Positions 59,702 through 64,000 of a DNA stretch of 64,000 bases are shown here, piece by piece. Origin of the DNA: Maledivibacter halophilus (GTDB lineage: Bacteria; Bacillota; Clostridia; Peptostreptococcales; Caminicellaceae); contig NZ_FUZT01000013.1 in NCBI RefSeq assembly GCF_900167445.1, forward strand, positions 1 through 64,000. The letters are read 5' to 3'. Under the pieces are notes generated by a model, which ran no database searches, had not been told where the DNA came from, and saw nothing but the letters and a program-made list of their open reading frames with translations. Within the stretch, counting starts at the first letter, position 1. Each line of letters opens with the position of its first letter. A program made the position numbers and the translations under genes.

Positions 59702-62700
59702 ATGGCAAAGAAAAATATGAAAACAATGGATGGAAACACAGCTGCTGCCTATGTTTCATATGCATTTACTGATGTAGCAGCAATTTATCCTATCACACCT
59801 TCATCTCCGATGGCTGAATTTGTAGATTTATGGGCAGCAAATGGAAAGAAAAATCTTTTTGGACAGACAGTTAAGGTGGCAGAATTACAATCTGAAGCTG
59901 GCGCTTCTGGTGCTGTTCACGGTTCCCTACAAGGTGGAGCATTGACTACTACATATACTGCTTCACAAGGATTACTTTTAATGGTACCAAATATGTATAA
60001 AATTGCAGGAGAACTATTACCAGGCGTATTCCATGTTAGTGCTAGAGCCTTGGCTACCCATGCACTTTCAATTTTTGGAGATCATTCAGATGTAATGGCT
60101 ACAAGACAAACTGGTTTTGCAATTCTTTCATCTGGATCAGTTCAAGAAGTTATGGACTTAGGTGGAATTGCACATCTTTCTGCGATTAAAACTAGAGTTC
60201 CATTTTTACATTTCTTCGATGGATTTAGAACTTCCCATGAGATTCAAAAAATTGAGCTCATTGAATATGATGAATTTGCTAAATTAATTGATTGGGATTC
60301 TGTTAAAGCATTTAGACAAAGAGCTTTAAATCCTGAGCATCCTGTTACTAGAGGTACTGCTCAAAACCCAGATATTTTCTTCCAAGCTAAAGAAGCTTCT
60401 AATACATTCTATCAAGAAGTTCCAGATGTAGTAGCTGATTACATGAAGGAAATAAGCAAGGTTACCGGTAGAGAATATAAGCCATTTAACTATTATGGTG
60501 CAGAAGATGCAGAGCGTATAATTGTTGCTATGGGTTCTGTTGTGGAAGCTGCTGAAGAGACAATTGATTATTTAATGGCTAGGGGAGAAAAGGTAGGTTT
60601 AATCAAAGTTCGTCTTTACAGACCTTTCTCAGAAAAATATTTCTTTGATGTATTACCAAGCACAGTTCAAAAGATTGCTGTACTTGATAGAACTAAGGAA
60701 CCTGGTTCATTAGGAGAGCCATTATATCAAGATGTACGTACGCTGTTCTATGGTAAAGAAAAGGCTCCCGTGGTTGTTGGTGGTAGATATGGTCTTGGTT
60801 CAAAGGATACTACCCCATCTGAAATTAATAGGTTATTCGATGAGCTTAAAAAAGAAGAGCCTAAGAATGGATTTACACTAGGAATTAAAGATGATGTTAC
60901 CCATACTTCATTAGAGGTTAGTGAACGAGTAGTTACTAAAAGAAAGGGTACAAAGAGCTGCAAGTTCTGGGGATTGGGTTCCGATGGAACTGTTGGTGCT
61001 AATAAGAGTGCTATAAAGATTATTGGTGATAAAACTGATCTTTATGCTCAAGGATATTTTTCATATGACTCTAAAAAATCTGGTGGAGTAACAGTATCTC
61101 ACTTAAGATTTGGTGAAGAGCCAATAAGATCTACTTATCTTATAAATGAGGCTGATTATATTGCATGCCATAACCAATCTTATGTGGATAAATATGATTT
61201 AATAAAAGGCCTTAAAAAAGGCGGAATTTTTGTGCTTAATACTCAATGGAGTCCGGAAGAATTAGATGAACACCTTCCAGCAAATCTTAAAAAATATATT
61301 GCAGATAATGATATTAGATTCTATATCATTAATGCTTATGATATAGCAGGAAAAATAGGTTTAGGAAATAGAATAAACATGATAATGCAATCAGCCTTCT
61401 TCTCTTTAGCTAGTGTTATTCCAGAAGAAAAAGCTATGGAATATCTAAAAGAAGCTATTGCTAAGACATATGGTAAGAAGGGTGAGAAAATCGTTAATAT
61501 GAATTATGAAGCAGTTGATAAGGGTAAAGAAGCTTTAGTAAAAGTAGAAGTGCCTGCTTCATGGTCTGGAGAATCTGTAGAGGAAGTTGCTGCAGCTGTT
61601 GAAGGATCAAGATTTGTTAAAGAGATTTTAACACCTATGAATGCTCAAAAAGGTGATGATCTTCCAGTTTCAACATTCAAAGGTATTGAAGATGGAACAT
61701 TTGAAGCTGGTTTAGCTGCCCATGAAAAAAGAGGTATTGCAGTAAATGTGCCAGAATGGCAAATAGATAATTGTATACAATGTAATAAATGTTCGTATGT
61801 TTGTCCTCATGCTGCCATAAGACCTTTCTTAGTAAATGAAGAAGAAAGAGCAAATGCTCCTGAATCATTCAAAACTAAGAAGGCTATAGGTAAGGGCATG
61901 GATGGACTTGAGTATAGAATACAGGTTTCTACATTGGATTGTGTAGGTTGTGGGAACTGTGCTGATGTTTGTCCAGCTCCAAAGGGTAAGGCATTGGTAA
62001 TGAAGCTTCTTTCTACACAAGAAGAGCAAATTGCTAATTGGGATTATGCATCTAATAATGTAACATATAAAGACAATATTATGGCTAAGACTACTGTAAA
62101 GGGAAGTCAATTTGCACAGCCTCTATTTGAATTCTCAGGTGCTTGTGCTGGCTGCGGTGAGACTCCATACATGAAGGCAGTTACTCAATTATATGGTGAC
62201 AGAATGATGATAGCAAATGCTACAGGCTGTTCTTCTATCTGGGGTGGAAGTGCTCCTACAACACCTTACTGTAAAAATGCAGAAGGTAAAGGACCTTCAT
62301 GGGCGAATTCTCTTTTCGAAGATAATGCTGAATATGGCTATGGTATGGCAATAGCTTCTAAGAAAATGAGGGAAAAACTTCAGTTATTAATGGAAGAAGC
62401 ATTAAAATTAGAAATTTCAGCTGATGTAAAAGAAGCATTTAATGCTTGGATTGAAGCAATGGATGATGGTGAAGCATCAAAAGAAGCTTCAGCTAAGGTA
62501 ATTGCAGCTATTGAAGGAAATAAATTTGATGGAAAAGCTAAAGAAATAATTGATGAAATAATTGAGAAGAAAGACCATCTAGTTAAGAAATCTGTTTGGA
62601 TTGTTGGTGGAGACGGATGGGCTTATGACATCGGTTACGGTGGATTAGATCATGTTCTTGCTTCTGGAGAAGACGTAAATGTTTTAGTATTTGATACTGA

Positions 62701-63241
62701 GGTTTACTCAAATACAGGAGGCCAGGCTTCTAAAGCTACTCCAACAGCTGCTACAGCTAAATTTGCTGCTGCTGGTATGAGAGTTAAGAAGAAGGATCTT
62801 GGTATGATAGCTGCTCAATACGGTTATGTATATGTAGCTCAAGCAGGTATGGGAGCAGACAACAACCAATTCATGAAGACTTTAGTAGAAGCTGAAAGCT
62901 ATAAGGGACCATCTCTAATCATCTGCTATGCTCCATGTATAAACCATGGTATAAAGGCAGGCATGGGCAAATCTCAAGAGAGAGTAAAACTTGCAGTTGA
63001 TGCTGGATACTGGCATCTATGGAGATTTGATCCAAGAAGAAAAGATGAGGGACAAAATCCATTTACATTAGATTCTAAAGAACCAAAATCAGATTTTGCT
63101 GAGTTCTTAAGAGGAGAAGTAAGATACACTGCTCTTGAATCTGGATTCCCAGAAGTTGCAGCTACTCTTTTTGAAGAAGCTGAAAAAGATGCTAAAGAAA
63201 GATATCAAACTTACAAGCGTATGGCTGAAATGAAATACTAA
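59702..63241 (+). CDS. nifJ: Pyruvate:ferredoxin (flavodoxin) oxidoreductase, second copy
   Basis: A 1179-residue full-length PFOR, closely related to the one at 28609. Domain order is the same: AAYVSYAFTDVAAIYPITPS, clusters CIQCNKCSYVCPHA and CVGCGNCADVCPAP, CAGCGETPY, TPP site GDGWAYDIGYGGLDHVL, SNTGGQ, and the last cluster Cys in YAPCINHG. It has a consensus sigma-A promoter, a strong ribosome binding site, a good terminator and codon use biased to a few codons (GCT, AGA, GAA), all pointing to the main, highly expressed PFOR. Start placed at ATG 59702. Confidence 0.95.
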   Translation: MAKKNMKTMDGNTAAAYVSYAFTDVAAIYPITPSSPMAEFVDLWAANGKKNLFGQTVKVAELQSEAGASGAVHGSLQGGALTTTYTASQGLLLMVPNMYKIAGELLPGVFHVSARALATHALSIFGDHSDVMATRQTGFAILSSGSVQEVMDLGGIAHLSAIKTRVPFLHFFDGFRTSHEIQKIELIEYDEFAKLIDWDSVKAFRQRALNPEHPVTRGTAQNPDIFFQAKEASNTFYQEVPDVVADYMKEISKVTGREYKPFNYYGAEDAERIIVAMGSVVEAAEETIDYLMARGEKVGLIKVRLYRPFSEKYFFDVLPSTVQKIAVLDRTKEPGSLGEPLYQDVRTLFYGKEKAPVVVGGRYGLGSKDTTPSEINRLFDELKKEEPKNGFTLGIKDDVTHTSLEVSERVVTKRKGTKSCKFWGLGSDGTVGANKSAIKIIGDKTDLYAQGYFSYDSKKSGGVTVSHLRFGEEPIRSTYLINEADYIACHNQSYVDKYDLIKGLKKGGIFVLNTQWSPEELDEHLPANLKKYIADNDIRFYIINAYDIAGKIGLGNRINMIMQSAFFSLASVIPEEKAMEYLKEAIAKTYGKKGEKIVNMNYEAVDKGKEALVKVEVPASWSGESVEEVAAAVEGSRFVKEILTPMNAQKGDDLPVSTFKGIEDGTFEAGLAAHEKRGIAVNVPEWQIDNCIQCNKCSYVCPHAAIRPFLVNEEERANAPESFKTKKAIGKGMDGLEYRIQVSTLDCVGCGNCADVCPAPKGKALVMKLLSTQEEQIANWDYASNNVTYKDNIMAKTTVKGSQFAQPLFEFSGACAGCGETPYMKAVTQLYGDRMMIANATGCSSIWGGSAPTTPYCKNAEGKGPSWANSLFEDNAEYGYGMAIASKKMREKLQLLMEEALKLEISADVKEAFNAWIEAMDDGEASKEASAKVIAAIEGNKFDGKAKEIIDEIIEKKDHLVKKSVWIVGGDGWAYDIGYGGLDHVLASGEDVNVLVFDTEVYSNTGGQASKATPTAATAKFAAAGMRVKKKDLGMIAAQYGYVYVAQAGMGADNNQFMKTLVEAESYKGPSLIICYAPCINHGIKAGMGKSQERVKLAVDAGYWHLWRFDPRRKDEGQNPFTLDSKEPKSDFAEFLRGEVRYTALESGFPEVAATLFEEAEKDAKERYQTYKRMAEMKY

Positions 63242-63246
63242 AATAT

Positions 63247-63290
63247 TAAAACTGAGGAGCATATTAATTTGCTTCTCAGTTTTTTTATTT
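63247..63290 (+). terminator. Terminator after the second PFOR
   Basis: AAACTGAGGAGCA / TGCTTCTCAGTTT, 8-base loop, seven T. Confidence 0.9.
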
Positions 63291-63292
63291 GA

Positions 63293-63352
63293 GAAACTTG
63301 CATAATTATATTCTTTTATGTAATTTTGTCAAATTAAAATTATAAAATTTCA
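63293..63352. repeat. Family-2 element, short or eroded
   Basis: Left end TTTGAGAAACTTGCATAATT, then ATGTAATTTTGTCAAATTAA and AATTATAAAATTTCAG matching the double right end of the larger copies. Confidence 0.6.
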
Positions 63353-63501
63353 GCACGTATTATTTATAAGGTTTTATTGATAAAGTAATATATATATATT
63401 ATAATTGATTATAGACACTTGAGAATCTTACGAATATAATAGTAAATTGTCAAAGCAATATGAGTATGAAATATGAAAAATTTAATAGGGATTATGATGT
63501 A

Positions 63502-63769
63502 TATAGGTGCCTTTGTTTCTAAAGGTTAAAAGGGAAGATCGGTGAAAGCCCGACACAGCCCCCGCTACTGTAAGTATTGACGAAACCGTAAAATATCCAC
63601 TGGGAAACTGGGAAGGGAAGGGAGTAGGTTAAAATACGAGTCAGGAAACCTGCCTGTATATTTTTGAAATATCATTATTTCGGAGGGAAGTAAGTATCTA
63701 TATTAGCTAAGATTTTAATGAAGGTTTTAGCATTATAAGATATAATTAAGCTCTGATAGAGCTTTTTTT
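63502..63769 (+). ncRNA. Cobalamin riboswitch with terminator
   Basis: Conserved pieces in order: TATAGGTGCC, AAAAGGGAAGATCGGTGAAA, GCCCGACACAGCCCCCGCTA, CTGTAAGTATTGACGAAA, CCACTGGGAAACTGGGAAGG, GAGTCAGGAAACCTGCCTGT (63505-63657). A small terminator AAGCTCT gat AGAGCTT with seven T follows at 63748-63769, so binding of B12 should stop transcription. No open frame follows before the window end; two repeat elements fill that space. Confidence 0.92.
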
Positions 63770-63776
63770 ATTATAA

Positions 63777-63978
63777 TGAAACAATGTCAAACTTTAATTT
63801 ATATATCTTTAAAATATAGAGTGTTTCTACGATTTTTTCATGTATAAATTAATTTTTCAATTTGTTTCACTATAGATATTCCAGCAAAACAGTTAATTTA
63901 TGCATATCAAAAATCTTCAGAAATACCAGATACTTTGATATACATAAATTAGGTTTTGTTATGGGAAATCTATATATA
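63777..63978. repeat. Family-1 elements in tandem, copies H1 and H2
   Basis: H1 (63777-63869): TGAAACAATGTCAAACTTTA and AAATTAATTTTTCAATTTGT ends are inverse. H2 (63871-63978): CCAGCAAAACAGTTAATTTA and ATAAATTAGGTTTTGTTATG ends are inverse. The pair starts eight bases after the riboswitch terminator. Confidence 0.8.
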
Positions 63979-64000
63979 AACTAAGTTATAATTAAAACTT

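Overview
This window is low-GC DNA from an anaerobic, endospore-forming Firmicute of the Clostridia/Tissierellia type. The main clues are two pyruvate:ferredoxin oxidoreductases, an NADH-linked [FeFe]-hydrogenase operon, a GerA-type germinant-receptor operon, a DUF3787/TAAWA spore-surface peptide, S-box and B12 riboswitches, and Gram-positive ribosome binding sites with frequent TTG/GTG starts. I cannot name the species from sequence alone. No tRNA or rRNA gene and no CRISPR array was seen.

Layout. 0-0.7 kb: the right end of an IS3-family element lies directly against the 3' third of a MATE transporter gene. 0.8-4.8 kb: a DUF554 membrane protein, an FMN-dependent hydroxy-acid dehydrogenase and a VanRS-like two-component pair. 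5.1-10.5 kb: a divergent five-gene operon joins a sugar-type ABC importer (lipoprotein plus two permeases) to an HlyD-like adaptor and a MacB-like permease that lacks its ATPase. 10.6-12.4 kb: a Crp/Fnr regulator faces two small DMT transporters across a perfect palindrome. 12.5-21.9 kb: lipoproteins, two more OmpR-type two-component systems, a DppA-like D-aminopeptidase and an NhaC antiporter. 22-26.8 kb: small genes mixed with decayed mobile DNA (integrase and SH3b-amidase remnants). 27-35.8 kb: plsC, the first PFOR, mnmA and an orphan Cache-type histidine kinase. 36-41.4 kb: a ger operon with two C subunits. 41.5-45.3 kb: an unusual mirrored module of two geranylgeranyl-reductase-like flavoproteins, CBO0543-like membrane proteins, two half-ferritin-like proteins and a 29-residue membrane peptide. 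45.4-48.3 kb: pepV, family-4 uracil-DNA glycosylase and ogt. 48.5-54.2 kb: the hydrogenase operon and a DAACS-type symporter. 54.3-57 kb: metNIQ under a SAM-I riboswitch. 57.3-63.3 kb: a ferritin-like protein, a methyltransferase and the second PFOR. 63.5-64 kb: a cobalamin riboswitch whose target gene is not in the window.

How the genes fit together. Pyruvate is oxidised by PFOR, electrons pass to ferredoxin and NADH, and the hydrogenase disposes of them as H2. Peptide and amino-acid use is suggested by DppA, PepV, the symporter and MetNIQ.

The most unusual feature at window scale is two families of short intergenic hairpin elements with imperfect terminal inverted repeats, about 10 and about 8 copies, some in tandem. 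They sit between operons and inside the ger operon, and in some copies the two arms have changed together. The best candidates for an undescribed protein system are the mirrored flavoprotein/half-ferritin module (41.5-45.3 kb) and the ATPase-less hybrid import/export operon (5.1-10.5 kb).
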